Assembly: GCA_963826035.1 (NCBI GenBank)
Contig: CAWGVZ010000003.1
Location: forward strand, 1-64,000
Direction: 5' to 3'
From: Actinophytocola sp963826035
GTDB lineage: Bacteria; Actinomycetota; Actinomycetes; Mycobacteriales; Pseudonocardiaceae
Length of the DNA: 64,000 nt
The notes beneath the pieces were generated by a model. That model was not told the DNA's origin. It searched no databases and saw only the letters and a program-made list of their open reading frames with translations. Position numbers and translations under genes: made by a program. Position 1 is the first letter of the stretch; each line of letters opens with the position of its first letter. Below are positions 43,101 through 51,105 of this stretch, one piece after another.

Positions 43101-45586
43101 TCACCGAGGTAGCACCGCAGCGCGTAGTGCACCGCTCGGCGAGTCGGCCCCATGTGGCCCGCGATCACGCCGGTCGTGTCGCGCAATTCGGTGCACACGT
43201 CGCGCACCTTGGCGTCGAGGCGGGCCGCGGCACGCAGCAGCATGATCTGGGTGCGCTCCATGTTGCGCAGCGTGGTCGGCGGAAGACGCACTTCGTCGAA
43301 TCCCGGCAGCGGGTACTCATCGCCGAACCCGGGTGGCGGTGCCGCCGCGGTGCCTCGCAGCCAGCCGAGCACGTCGGTGGCATCGCCGGGCACGTCGACC
43401 GCCCAGCCCACCACGACGACATCGTCGTCGATGGGCGAAGTGGGGTCCACCGTGCCGTGCGGCTGGTCGCTGAGCACCAGATGCGCGTTGGTCCCACCGA
43501 AGCCGAACGAGGAGATCGCGGCTCGCCGCGGCTCGCCGGACGGCAGTGGTGTCGCGACAGCCGGTGGCGTGAAGCGTGAGTTCTCCAACGAGGACAAGGG
43601 GTTGCGCAGATAAGCCTGAGCCGGCACCACGCCGCGGGCCAACCCGCTGAGCACCTGGACGACCGAAACGACTCCCGCTGTCCAACCGGTGTGCCCCACA
43701 ACGGGTTTGTTGGACGACAACAACGCGGGAGGTCCGGAGCCGAGAACCTGTTCCAGCGTGGCGACTTCCGTGCTGTCACCCGCCTGCGTTCCGGTGGCAT
43801 GCGCGACGACCCAGCGCACGGTGGCAGGGTCCACTTCGGACTTCTCGTACGCGCGACGCAACGCGTGTGTCTGCCCGGTCGGATTGGGAGCGTAGATGGC
43901 TTTGCCCCGGCCGTCACAGGACAGCCCGACCGAGTCGATGACGCCGAGCACCTGGTCACCGTCCGCCCGAGCCCTGGAGAGCTTCTTCAGCACGATCACG
44001 CCCGCTCCGTCGGAGAACAGGACCCCGCTCGCGTCCCGATCGAACGACCTCACCTCGCCGGACCGCGACAACCCTCGCAACTTGGAGAACAACACGAGAT
44101 TGCGGGCGCTGTAGGCGAAGGCGCCACCGCAGACCGCGATGTCACAGGCGCCCTCGCGCAGGGCCTTCACGCCGAGATCGATCGCATAGAGCGACGACGA
44201 GCAGGCGGTGTCCACCATCACCACCTCGGTCTGTTCCGGCAACAGCCCTCGGAAGGCGTTGCGTCCGACCCGGTGCGGCAGGAACTCCGACGCGGGCGCG
44301 TACGGCCGGCGGTACCGCTCGGCGAGCCGCTCTTCCGGGTCGAAGCCCAGCCTGCGGGTGTAGCCGGACAGCACGAGGTGTTCTTCGAGGTCCTGGCTTC
44401 CGTCCGCGGTGTAGCCGAACGAGGCGAAGTACCGGTCCTCGGCGGTGCGGCCCACACCCTCCAGCGCCTGCAGCAGGCTGTGCCGCAGCCACAGCGTCGT
44501 GGATTCCTCACACGGTGCCGTGCCGGCGGCCAACTCCGCCTGCAGAGCCGGATGGGGCTCGAACCGGGTGATGAAGCCGGAGCGCCGGGTGTACGTGCGA
44601 TCCTCCACGTCCGGATCGTCGGACTGGAACGAGTCGATGTCGAAGCTGGCCGGTTCGGTGAAGACGTGCTCCGAGCCGTTCAGCACCCGCCAGAGCTCCT
44701 CCGGTGTGTTCGCACCCGGAGTGACCACACCCATGCCGACGATCGCGATGTCGTCGGGATGCCCCTGCGGTTCGGTCGCCTCGGCTGCGTCCGGGTTCGG
44801 TGCCGCGGGGGACAGCAGGAAGGAACCGAGCGAGAGGCCACCGTCCGCCACCACGGTCTGGCCGGTGATCCACGAAGACCGCGGCGAGGCGAGGAAGACC
44901 ACCAGCTCGGCCAGCTCCTCCTCCGTGCCGAGGCGGTGTCCGAGAGGGGTGGCTGCCTTCACCCGGGCGGCCAGCTGGTCGGCCTGCGGGAACATCTCGG
45001 CGACCGCGCCGTCGATGAGGCCCCCGGACGCGGTGTTGACCCTGATCCCGGTCGAGGCGAACTCGACGGCGAGGTACCGGGTGAGTGATTCCACCGCCGC
45101 CTTCGACGTGCCCACCGTCAGGTAGTCGGTGATCACCATGGTGCTGCCGAGCGAGGACAGGTTCACGATCGCGCTGCCGCCGCGCATCAGCGCCGCCGCC
45201 CGGCGCGCGCACCAGAGACTTCCGCGCAGGTTCGTGTCCAGCGCCCGGCGCCAGTGCGATTCGTCCAGTTCGGACGGTGGCAGCAGCGCGCCCGCGGCGG
45301 CGTTGTTCACCAGGACGTCGAGCCGCCCGTGGCGCTCGGTGATGGTGTCGAACATCGCGTCCACCTGGGGCCGCATGGCGACCGACGCGCGGATCGGCTC
45401 CGCGGAGTGCCCTGCCTCCCGCAGCTCTGCCAACAGCGCTGCTGCCTCTTCGGTGGCGTGGAAGTAGTTCACGATCACGTGGGCGCCCAACCGGGCGAAC
45501 GCCGTGCTGATCGCCTTGCCGACACCGCGTGCCCCGCCCGTCACCAGAACGACGCGGCCACGGAACGGTTCGTTCGCAGAGCTCAT
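40145..45586 (-). CDS. multidomain PKS: FabL-like ER / KS / inactive KS / KR / DH
   Basis: 1813 residues. Residues 8-255 are an SDR most like FabL enoyl-ACP reductase: TGGARGVG, Tyr155-x6-Lys162 spacing (YLTVGTSK) and ASGGLIDGAVAEMFPQ. Residues 279-700 are a ketosynthase with Cys462 (DTACSSS), His596 (HATGT) and His632 (NKPVVGHT). Residues about 720-1010 are a shortened second KS in which Cys is replaced (TVDDGPDSGL; Pro889), like chain-length-factor domains. Residues 1260-1480 are a KR (GGARGLT, Ser1434, Tyr1447, Asn1451). Residues 1545-1800 are a double-hotdog DH (DHHVLAGVPTLP; Asp in LLMDAMVQ). AT and ACP are on the adjacent gene, four bases upstream. All reductive activities for a fatty-acid-type cycle are present. 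An N-terminal enoyl reductase fused to a PKS is an order I have not seen. Confidence 0.88.
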   Translation of the reverse strand: MSSANEPFRGRVVLVTGGARGVGKAISTAFARLGAHVIVNYFHATEEAAALLAELREAGHSAEPIRASVAMRPQVDAMFDTITERHGRLDVLVNNAAAGALLPPSELDESHWRRALDTNLRGSLWCARRAAALMRGGSAIVNLSSLGSTMVITDYLTVGTSKAAVESLTRYLAVEFASTGIRVNTASGGLIDGAVAEMFPQADQLAARVKAATPLGHRLGTEEELAELVVFLASPRSSWITGQTVVADGGLSLGSFLLSPAAPNPDAAEATEPQGHPDDIAIVGMGVVTPGANTPEELWRVLNGSEHVFTEPASFDIDSFQSDDPDVEDRTYTRRSGFITRFEPHPALQAELAAGTAPCEESTTLWLRHSLLQALEGVGRTAEDRYFASFGYTADGSQDLEEHLVLSGYTRRLGFDPEERLAERYRRPYAPASEFLPHRVGRNAFRGLLPEQTEVVMVDTACSSSLYAIDLGVKALREGACDIAVCGGAFAYSARNLVLFSKLRGLSRSGEVRSFDRDASGVLFSDGAGVIVLKKLSRARADGDQVLGVIDSVGLSCDGRGKAIYAPNPTGQTHALRRAYEKSEVDPATVRWVVAHATGTQAGDSTEVATLEQVLGSGPPALLSSNKPVVGHTGWTAGVVSVVQVLSGLARGVVPAQAYLRNPLSSLENSRFTPPAVATPLPSGEPRRAAISSFGFGGTNAHLVLSDQPHGTVDPTSPIDDDVVVVGWAVDVPGDATDVLGWLRGTAAAPPPGFGDEYPLPGFDEVRLPPTTLRNMERTQIMLLRAAARLDAKVRDVCTELRDTTGVIAGHMGPTRRAVHYALRCYLGDLRAVLHDDEAAVQRVADAVRALVPPSTEDAFPGIMPNIIPARLASLWDFHGLNSTVDDGPDSGLTAIRCAERYLRHGDLDIALVAGVSGNTTPELADVLATSGERAEIGEGAFVAVLARKATAQARGLPFLATISTALGSSDVDSRPRRVSPLSDCGRTYLGADGMVALLARLVGPGGRATVASTAVWGPQVTVDVERSETGVTAQDEIPDVPASGYPVRRMVSRLAPAAPAAPRPASAEIAALPPQTLLLAADEKLVTSLVLPPGVIAVVANDGPVAADAAGLPEPEFTVRHVRVVADLGARDDAADHAGAPVRLRPLHDLAYLAAQRWTARAGDSFGVILLDSMRGDVAHPAAGPFTGLVKSLAREHDAAFALAVLTDATSPGRALDVWRGESAHDHEFAVVAHSQGRRLVPTLVDAELPARRRDPLPSGAVIVAAGGARGLTAELLRGLAARVAPTIYLLGRTAPGREDVPERSVFLADARRASPNRPITEVIAEHDRLCGQAHTARTIRRLAGICGADRVHHLVCDLTDPVAVGRAADTILSAHPRVDLLLNAAGLHRGGSVRTTTLEQARAVRDTKLLAHLNLSRAFAGRRPHRWINFGSLLAVLGWAGEAAYCSGNDLLNHAAAWQTEFGDDHESTLAWPLWDEAGFASEPVTRELLRKQNTLSGLSNEDGVALFLDELSAGADAPVVTMLGHSERRWLAARRRVASCWITGEDAVWRPDPRTDGYLDHHVLAGVPTLPAVFVTELVTAERVHPVTFRDVRFHAPITVSTRHAPTYRVVRTPSGGLSVRSDVVTSSGLVLRRDRVHAEVAEIGTAGLGVVPHHARPVRGGHAVAPSHYRSTGLVVLSGPFRSLSGVRIGVNSATASFTPRLGAWEQRFGAFRLPVLLMDAMVQLGLITAQTANGHDRDAPVPVGIGSIELFTTSNDVDLLDAHGRDVLVCVDNEGVHALAPDGTVLVRMNGLEWTTSGRLTAASTAGR

Positions 45587-45590
45587 GACG

Positions 45591-46919
45591 TCACCCGCTG
45601 ACGGCGCATGTGACGACGTGGTCGGCGATGTGGCCGAGAGTCGGCAGTTCCCACACCCGCATCTGGTCCGACGAAGAAGCGAGTCCGAACCGCTCCACCA
45701 CCCGGTTCAGCAGCGAGGTCTGCTTGAGTGAGTCGACACCGAGTTCCGCCTCCAGCAGCACGTCGTCGGTCAGCACGTCCGGCGGGTACTCCAGCACGGT
45801 CGCGTACAGCTCCTGCAGCTCCTGCAGCACCTGCTCCCGGGGAACCGGCTCCGTAGCCCGTTGCGCGGGCACTTGCCGGGGCGCGGCCGGAGCCACGACC
45901 GCAGCCGCGGCATCCCTGGTCTCGCGCGGCACGGCCGCCGGTGCGGTGCGGTGCCGCGGTGAGCTCGTGCTCGCCGCGGCGCTCAACCCCTCGCTCTCCC
46001 GTTCGGGGTCGATGAGCGGCGCCTCGGTCCGCACGCCCGGCACGGTGAGCTCGACGCAGCGCGTCAAGGTGTCGAGCGCTCCGGCCTCGACGAAGTTCGT
46101 GTAGCCGGACGCGTGCAGGTCTCGCACCGTTGTGGTGAACAGCACCGGTAGAACCAGACACTCGGCGAGCGCCTGCTTGAGATCGTCGTCATCGGTGTAG
46201 CGGCGCAGATGGATCGGTGAGTACACCGCCCGGCACAAGGGCTGCTGGCGGATGTTCGCCATCAGTTCGACGAACGTCGTGACAGCGGGACGCATGGCGG
46301 GGTGGTGCGAGGCGTAGGGCAGATGCAACCGGGCGAATGGCAGGTCGAGCGCCGTGGCCACCCGCTCGGCGCGGTCGACAGCGGCAGCGGGGCCGCTGAG
46401 CACCGTCTGTCGCGGCGCGTTGAGGCAGCCGATGGCCAGCTCCGGCTCGTCCAGCATGCCCGGCAGATGCCCGGCCGCGGTCTCGCTGATGCCGATGGCC
46501 GCCATCACGCCACGGCCTTCCCAGTTCCGCAGCGCGTCGCATCGCGCGCATACCAGCCGAGCGCCGTCGGTGAGGCTGAACGCTCCGGCCGCGACCAACG
46601 CCGCCATCTCGCCGAAGCTGTGACCGACGAGGAGATCAGGTTCCGGACCGCGGTCGATCAGAATCCGGTGCGTTGCCACGGAGGTGCCGAAGATGGCCAG
46701 CTGCAGCAGCTCGGCAGGCTCGGCGAGCATCTCCTGGATCGTCGGGGGCCGGTCGTGGAACAGCATCGTCGACACCGGTGGCAGACCACGCTGCGCGGCC
46801 ACCTCGTCGATCTCGCGGAAGGTCTCGTCGACCTGGCGGTGGTCCAGCCGCGCTCGGCGCAGCACACCGGTCGAGTACGCGCCCAGACCGGGGAACAGGA
46901 AGACCGTACGTGAGGACAT
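45591..46919 (-). CDS. acyltransferase-ACP didomain protein
   Basis: Residues 5-305 form a malonyl/acyl transferase with PGLGAY, the nucleophile GHSFGE (Ser101) and the active-site His in YASHHPAM (His205). Residues 365-440 form an acyl carrier protein with the phosphopantetheine Ser397 in ELGVDSLKQ. An Ala/Pro-rich linker joins them. In modular PKSs YASH at this position correlates with methylmalonyl-CoA and HAFH with malonyl-CoA; whether the rule holds for this branch is untested. Stop at 45591 is four bases from the PKS start, so the two are made together as subunits of one synthase. No PPTase gene is nearby. Confidence 0.88.
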   Translation of the reverse strand: MSSRTVFLFPGLGAYSTGVLRRARLDHRQVDETFREIDEVAAQRGLPPVSTMLFHDRPPTIQEMLAEPAELLQLAIFGTSVATHRILIDRGPEPDLLVGHSFGEMAALVAAGAFSLTDGARLVCARCDALRNWEGRGVMAAIGISETAAGHLPGMLDEPELAIGCLNAPRQTVLSGPAAAVDRAERVATALDLPFARLHLPYASHHPAMRPAVTTFVELMANIRQQPLCRAVYSPIHLRRYTDDDDLKQALAECLVLPVLFTTTVRDLHASGYTNFVEAGALDTLTRCVELTVPGVRTEAPLIDPERESEGLSAAASTSSPRHRTAPAAVPRETRDAAAAVVAPAAPRQVPAQRATEPVPREQVLQELQELYATVLEYPPDVLTDDVLLEAELGVDSLKQTSLLNRVVERFGLASSSDQMRVWELPTLGHIADHVVTCAVSG

Positions 46920-46949
46920 CGAAACTCCTGACGGACTGGCGGGCAGAGG

Positions 46950-47774
46950 TCACACGGCGACACGGCCGAGCGCGAGCATCTGGATCATGGTCGGGCCACC
47001 GACATAGCAGGTGGTCCCGTCGTCGACGGTGAGACAGGCGCCCGTGACCATGCTCGCGGCGTCGCTGGCGAGGAACACCGCCGGACCGACGACGTCAGCC
47101 GGCTCACCGAACCGCTGGCACGGAACCGCGGCCCGAAGCCCTTCCCCGGCATCCGGGTTGCCGAGGATGTTCATGGTCAGCTCGGTGCGGATCCAGCCCG
47201 GCGTCAGCGCGTTCACCCGTACCCCGGAGCCCGCCCACTCCGCGGCGAGCGTGCGCGTGAGCGAGACGATGGCGGCCTTGGACGCGGCGTACGGCGCCAT
47301 CATCGGCACACCACCGAGCCCGGCGATGGAGGAGATGTTCAGCACGCATCCGCTGCCGCGCTTGACCAAGTGACGCCCGACGGCCTGGCACACGTGGAAG
47401 ACGGAGTCGAGGTTGACGCGCATCACCGTGCTCCAGTCGGCAGACTCGAGCTCCAGCACGGGACCGGCGACCTCGAAACCGCCCGCGTTGTTCACCACGA
47501 CGTCGAGCTGGCCGAACTCGGACACCGCCGTGCCCACCGAGCGCCGGATCTGCTCGCCGTCGCTCACATCGCACGTCAGCACGAGCGCACGTCTCCCGAG
47601 TCGCTCGACCTCATCCGCGACCTCTTCCAGTGCGGTCGTACCACGGGAGAGCAGGGCGACGTCGGCACCGGCTTCGGCGTATCCGAGAGCGATCGCCTTG
47701 CCTATACCGCGAGACGCACCCGTCACCAGCGCTGTCCTGCCCTCGAGGCTGAACTGACCCGTCAACGTCCGCAT
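46950..47774 (-). CDS. SDR family oxidoreductase (FabG-like)
   Basis: The 274-residue classical SDR has TGASRGIG, NNAGGF, the Ser in NISSIAGLGG and YAASK with standard Tyr-x3-Lys spacing. GGAGG precedes ATG 47774. It is first in the leftward biosynthetic operon, 30 bases before the AT-ACP gene. It could reduce a beta-keto group or oxidise a hydroxyl on the product; since the PKS has its own KR, a tailoring role is likely. Confidence 0.88.
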   Translation of the reverse strand: MRTLTGQFSLEGRTALVTGASRGIGKAIALGYAEAGADVALLSRGTTALEEVADEVERLGRRALVLTCDVSDGEQIRRSVGTAVSEFGQLDVVVNNAGGFEVAGPVLELESADWSTVMRVNLDSVFHVCQAVGRHLVKRGSGCVLNISSIAGLGGVPMMAPYAASKAAIVSLTRTLAAEWAGSGVRVNALTPGWIRTELTMNILGNPDAGEGLRAAVPCQRFGEPADVVGPAVFLASDAASMVTGACLTVDDGTTCYVGGPTMIQMLALGRVAV

Positions 47775-47830
47775 CGGTGGCCTCCCAGTCGGACTCGTCT
47801 GACTGCCTCCAGCCTGCGGGGCGTGCACCC

Positions 47831-47848
47831 GCGAAGTCACAACTTCGC
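47831..47848. promoter_or_regulatory. palindrome upstream of the leftward biosynthetic operon
   Basis: GCGAAGTCACAACTTCGC has perfect 7-bp arms around CACA and lies 57 bases before the SDR start. The half-site GCGAAGT recurs at 49191-49197 upstream of the regulator gene, and the core resembles the palindrome at 32911-32927 (both contain TCACA). Confidence 0.6.
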
Positions 47849-47903
47849 TGGCACGTAGCGGAACCGGCGACACTTGCGATCACGAAACCAAGAAGAATTG
47901 GCG

Positions 47904-49100
47904 TCACAGCAACTTCGCTCGTTCAGCGATCCGCCAGACATGGCTGCGCACCGCCGCATCGTCGAGGTCGAGCAAGGTGTGGACGACCTGATGCGCGCTG
48001 TCGTTGAAAACGATCTCCTCGGCGCACGCCTCCTCTGCTTGGAACAGCGCGAAAGTCGCGGCGGCGGCGTCACGTTCCTTGGCGTGTGCCAGCGCGAGCG
48101 CGATGTAGTGACGGGCCTGCCGTTCACTGGTCACCGCGCCGCTGACATCGACCTTGCTGGCAAGCCGAAGCGCGCGGCGGATGCGACCGAGGACGATTTC
48201 GACACGAACGGCGTGTATGCCGACGTCCGTGGGACCGAACGAGCTGTGCAGATCGTTGCGGTCGTGCCCGAGCACCTCCGCTGCCTTGCCGGCGAGATCC
48301 AGCAACTCCCACGCCGCCAGATGATCGCTGCGCGCCGCCTCGATCTCGGCGGCGATCAACTGGGTCGCGCCCCAGACGGAGACGATCTCCGGAGGATCGG
48401 TGGGCACTCCGGGAGACAGCCGGGCTACCGCCCTGCGACAGACGTCCGCCGCATCGGCCGCGCAGCCGAGAAGCAACAGCGTGGATGCCATCCCGCCTTC
48501 GCAGGCGGCGAGCACCAGATCGTCTCCACACCGGCGGGCCGCGCTGAGCGCCCGTTCGCTCGCGAGCAGAGCGAGCGGCCGATCGTTGACATGACGAAGG
48601 TAGGCCGCGGTCAGTCGGTAGGTTTGCGCCGTGATCCGCTGGGCCTGTCGACCGTCATCCGCGGCCAACTGGAAGACCTGGTCGAGCACGGGCGGTAGAC
48701 AGCGTTGCATGAGGCTGTAGCGATGGGTTGCCCCCTGCCACCCGGTCCACATCGCCTCGACCCGGTCCCACAGAGCGTCGACATCCACGGTCGCGGACTC
48801 AGGTGGCGCGGGATGGAACAGTGCGTGGCGCACGGCGGAGGGAGCCGTGCTCTCGCCCGGCCGCGGTCGCTGCGGTGGGACGACGATACCGATGAACGAG
48901 CTGACATCATCGACGCGCAGGACCTCGGCGACACGAAGCAGCGTGGTGAGCTTGTCCAGCCCGCGATCGCCCTTCTCCACCTGTCGCAACCACTCGGCGC
49001 TATAACCCACCAACCCGGCGAACGCCTGACGGGACAACCCCCGCCTTCGTCTCAGCAGTTCGATTCGCCGGCCGATCGTCAACTCACACACCGCGCTCAC
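47904..49100 (-). CDS. XRE/TPR-type transcriptional regulator, right cluster boundary
   Basis: The 398-residue protein has a clear XRE helix-turn-helix (IGRRIELLRRRRGLSRQAFAGLVGYSAEWLRQVEKG, residues 9-45 in pieces) and a C-terminal helical TPR-like region. GGGGAGG precedes the GTG at 49100. It is the most upstream gene of the leftward arm, 130 bases from the SDR gene with a palindrome between them. This class often acts as pathway-specific activator or ligand-responsive repressor in actinomycete clusters. Confidence 0.85.
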   Translation of the reverse strand: MSAVCELTIGRRIELLRRRRGLSRQAFAGLVGYSAEWLRQVEKGDRGLDKLTTLLRVAEVLRVDDVSSFIGIVVPPQRPRPGESTAPSAVRHALFHPAPPESATVDVDALWDRVEAMWTGWQGATHRYSLMQRCLPPVLDQVFQLAADDGRQAQRITAQTYRLTAAYLRHVNDRPLALLASERALSAARRCGDDLVLAACEGGMASTLLLLGCAADAADVCRRAVARLSPGVPTDPPEIVSVWGATQLIAAEIEAARSDHLAAWELLDLAGKAAEVLGHDRNDLHSSFGPTDVGIHAVRVEIVLGRIRRALRLASKVDVSGAVTSERQARHYIALALAHAKERDAAAATFALFQAEEACAEEIVFNDSAHQVVHTLLDLDDAAVRSHVWRIAERAKLL

Positions 49101-49750
49101 AGGACCTCCCCGGCCGACTTCGCGCTGCTCCCGCAAGCCAACCCGCCGCGGAAGCACTCCGATCACGATCAGTCAATCGGCGATCACACTGCGAAGTAAT
49201 CCGCCGAGAGTGGGCAATGCGTCCAGAACTACGCGGAACTTGACGAGTTGGTGACGAGATCAACGAGGCGGATGCGGCAGGCGGGTCGTCATCCAGCAGC
49301 GCGGGCACGTGGCGCGGCCGTGATAGCCACCGCGCGGGAGCCGTGTCAGCGCACACGTGACCCCTCGCCGGGATCGCGAGGGTGGTCGCCCGTTCCTGCT
49401 GGACTTGGTTGTCTTGCTGCTGCGTGGTTTCCGAGTCTGTCGTGGTCACGATATGGACGTCGTGTCGCTGGGCCGGTCCTTCTCCCACGGACGGCGCATA
49501 TCAACGGTCAGAGCGCGGGCGAGGCCCGCCGACCAGACCCCGCCGGCTACTCGGCTACGCCACCAGCGTCCACCCCGACGCCGAACTCGCTGGTGAGACC
49601 ATCAAGATGGCCGATCCTCCCAAGATCTCCCATTGACGGGGATACCGATCAGTACAGACCAATGTGGACGATTCGTGCGAGATCAAGTCCACAACACAGA
49701 ATGCCCACTCGCCTGGACACTCGCCCGTCGTTGGCGGGTATCTTCCGGCC
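49101..49750. other. non-coding region right of the cluster
   Basis: Contains the half-site GCGAAGT (49191-49197) and presumably the promoter of the regulator gene. I see no supported gene in the rest; open frames are Arg/Pro-rich artefacts of high GC. Confidence 0.45.
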
Positions 49751-49786
49751 GTCGGGCTGACAGGATTTGAACCTGCGACCCCCTTG
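49751..49786 (-). other. tRNA 3'-half fragment, candidate attachment-site remnant
   Basis: The minus strand contains a full T-arm (GCAGGTTCAAATCCTGT) followed by acceptor strand CAGCCCGA, and preceded by GGGGGTC, matching as I recall the 3' half of actinomycete tRNA-Pro (GGG). The 5' half, D-arm and anticodon arm are missing. Such fragments are left as att sites by integrative elements. The opposite strand translates as GFEPATP, a well-known false-protein signature of tRNA ends. Confidence 0.65.
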
Positions 49787-49828
49787 GCCTGCGGCGATAC
49801 CCGCCTCTCCCCGCCGACCAGCGTGGAT

Positions 49829-49880
49829 GTGTCCATTCACGGGTAGGGCCTGACCTGGGCGGCGTGGTGGCTTGATCTTG
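49829..49880 (+). repeat. 52-bp inverted end, left copy
   Basis: Begins GTGTCCATTCACGGGTAGGG; the reverse complement of 50681-50732 matches it at all but two or three positions. It represents the terminus of an IS66-like element. Confidence 0.85.
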
Positions 49881-50680
49881 GATGTCGGTGTGTGGGTCAT
49901 GGTGTGGTGTCCGCCGATCGTCGTCCGTCTTATGAGGACCTTGCTGCGGAGAACGGTGAGCTTCGGTCGTTGGTTGAGCGGCTGGCCGTGCGGTTGGACG
50001 CGGTGGAGACCGAGTTGGCCGCGGTGAAGCGGCAGTTGGGTCGGGACTCGTCGAACTCGTCGACGCCGCCATCGAAGGATTCTCTTGCGAGGAAAGCGAA
50101 GCAGCGGCTGATCGGTCGTCACGCGAACGGTCCAAAGACCGCAGGCGGGGTGGTCAGCCGGGCCGCAAGGGCACCGGTCTGATGCCGACGGCGGATCCGG
50201 ATCGCACCCAGCGGGTGGACCCGCCGGCCCGGTGTCGGGACTGCCGGGCGGACCTGTCCGGTGCCGCTGAGCTGGCTGCCGGGTGGGCGCAGGTGTGGGA
50301 TGTTCTGCCTCCGGTGCTGGAGAAGGCGCACTACCAGTTACTGCGCCGGAGGTGCGGTTGTGGCGTGACGACGACCGCGACACCGCCGTTCGGGCAGCCC
50401 GGCACGGTGTCCTACGGGCCGAACCTCAACGCCGCGGCGGTCGTGTTGGCAAGGGAATCCTTTGACGGCGGAACCGACGAGTTCGTCGAATCCTGGCCAA
50501 GCCGACGCTTTTTCAGCTCGACATTCTCCGCCCGCAGTTCGACATTCTCCCCCTCCACCGCATCCAGCCGCGCGATCAGCCGCCCCACCAGCGACCGCAA
50601 CTCGACAACCTCACCAGCAAGGTCCTCATAGGACCGGCGTCGACCGGTAGGCACCACAACATGATCCACACGCAGCCACG

Positions 50681-50732
50681 CAAGATCAAGTCGCCACACC
50701 GCCCAGGTCAGGCCCTACCCGTGAATGGACAC
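50681..50732 (-). repeat. 52-bp inverted end, right copy
   Basis: Ends CCCTACCCGTGAATGGACAC and mirrors 49829-49880. No 8-bp target duplication flanks the pair, so the structure arose by recombination rather than simple insertion. Confidence 0.85.
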
Positions 50733-51105
50733 TCAGAAGAAGGTGATAATTGACTCCGGGTGCCGTGAGCCGACGTCGACCGATATCATGTGGACTGAAG
50801 GAGATTGTCATACGACGATCGCATGCGGCAGATCCGCCCGCCACGACTGGACGAACTCCGTCGAAGAACTCCGTCATCGCCCACTGCGACGGCGGGACAC
50901 GCAGCGTGAATCGCTGCGATGACGAGGGCGTTGAACGCACCGGCCGGCGATTCAACCGCCACCCGAACTGGCGAGCGGTCTCGCCCGGTAGAGGTACTCC
51001 AGGAACGCTAAGTAACAGTCCGATGTGGATTATGCGTCATGGAGTGATTGCGTTTCCCCGGCCCCGGGAGGATCCTGGACGGAGAAAACGACTATAGGAG
51101 GAGTC
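50733..51105. other. intergenic region without a supported gene
   Basis: No protein family or RNA is evident. The last 80 bases should include the promoter of the small secreted protein. Confidence 0.4.

Larger units (their letters stand above)
49829..50732. mobile_element. chimera of two IS66-family ends in head-to-head orientation
   Basis: The left part (49892-50450, + strand) encodes an IS66 N-terminus with the coiled coil LRSLVERLAVRLDAVETELA and SSNSSTPPSKDSL, then in another frame the zinc-binding CRDCRADLSG and RRRCGCG region. The right part (50699-50452, - strand) encodes a second, diverged copy of the same N-terminus (LRSLVGRLIARLDAVEG, STNSSVPPSKDSL). They meet near 50450. Both catalytic domains are absent, so the structure cannot move by itself. 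Nearly identical 52-bp ends flank it in inverted orientation. Confidence 0.8.

Noticed and set aside
40145..45586. Interpretation as an enediyne PKS
   Set aside because: Enediyne enzymes have KS-AT-ACP-KR-DH on one chain with the usual accessory E-genes; here AT-ACP is separate, an ER is fused in front and no enediyne accessory genes are present.
49555..49836. Frames reading GFEPATP or AGSNPVSPT near 49780
   Set aside because: These are translations of a tRNA end, a common annotation artefact.
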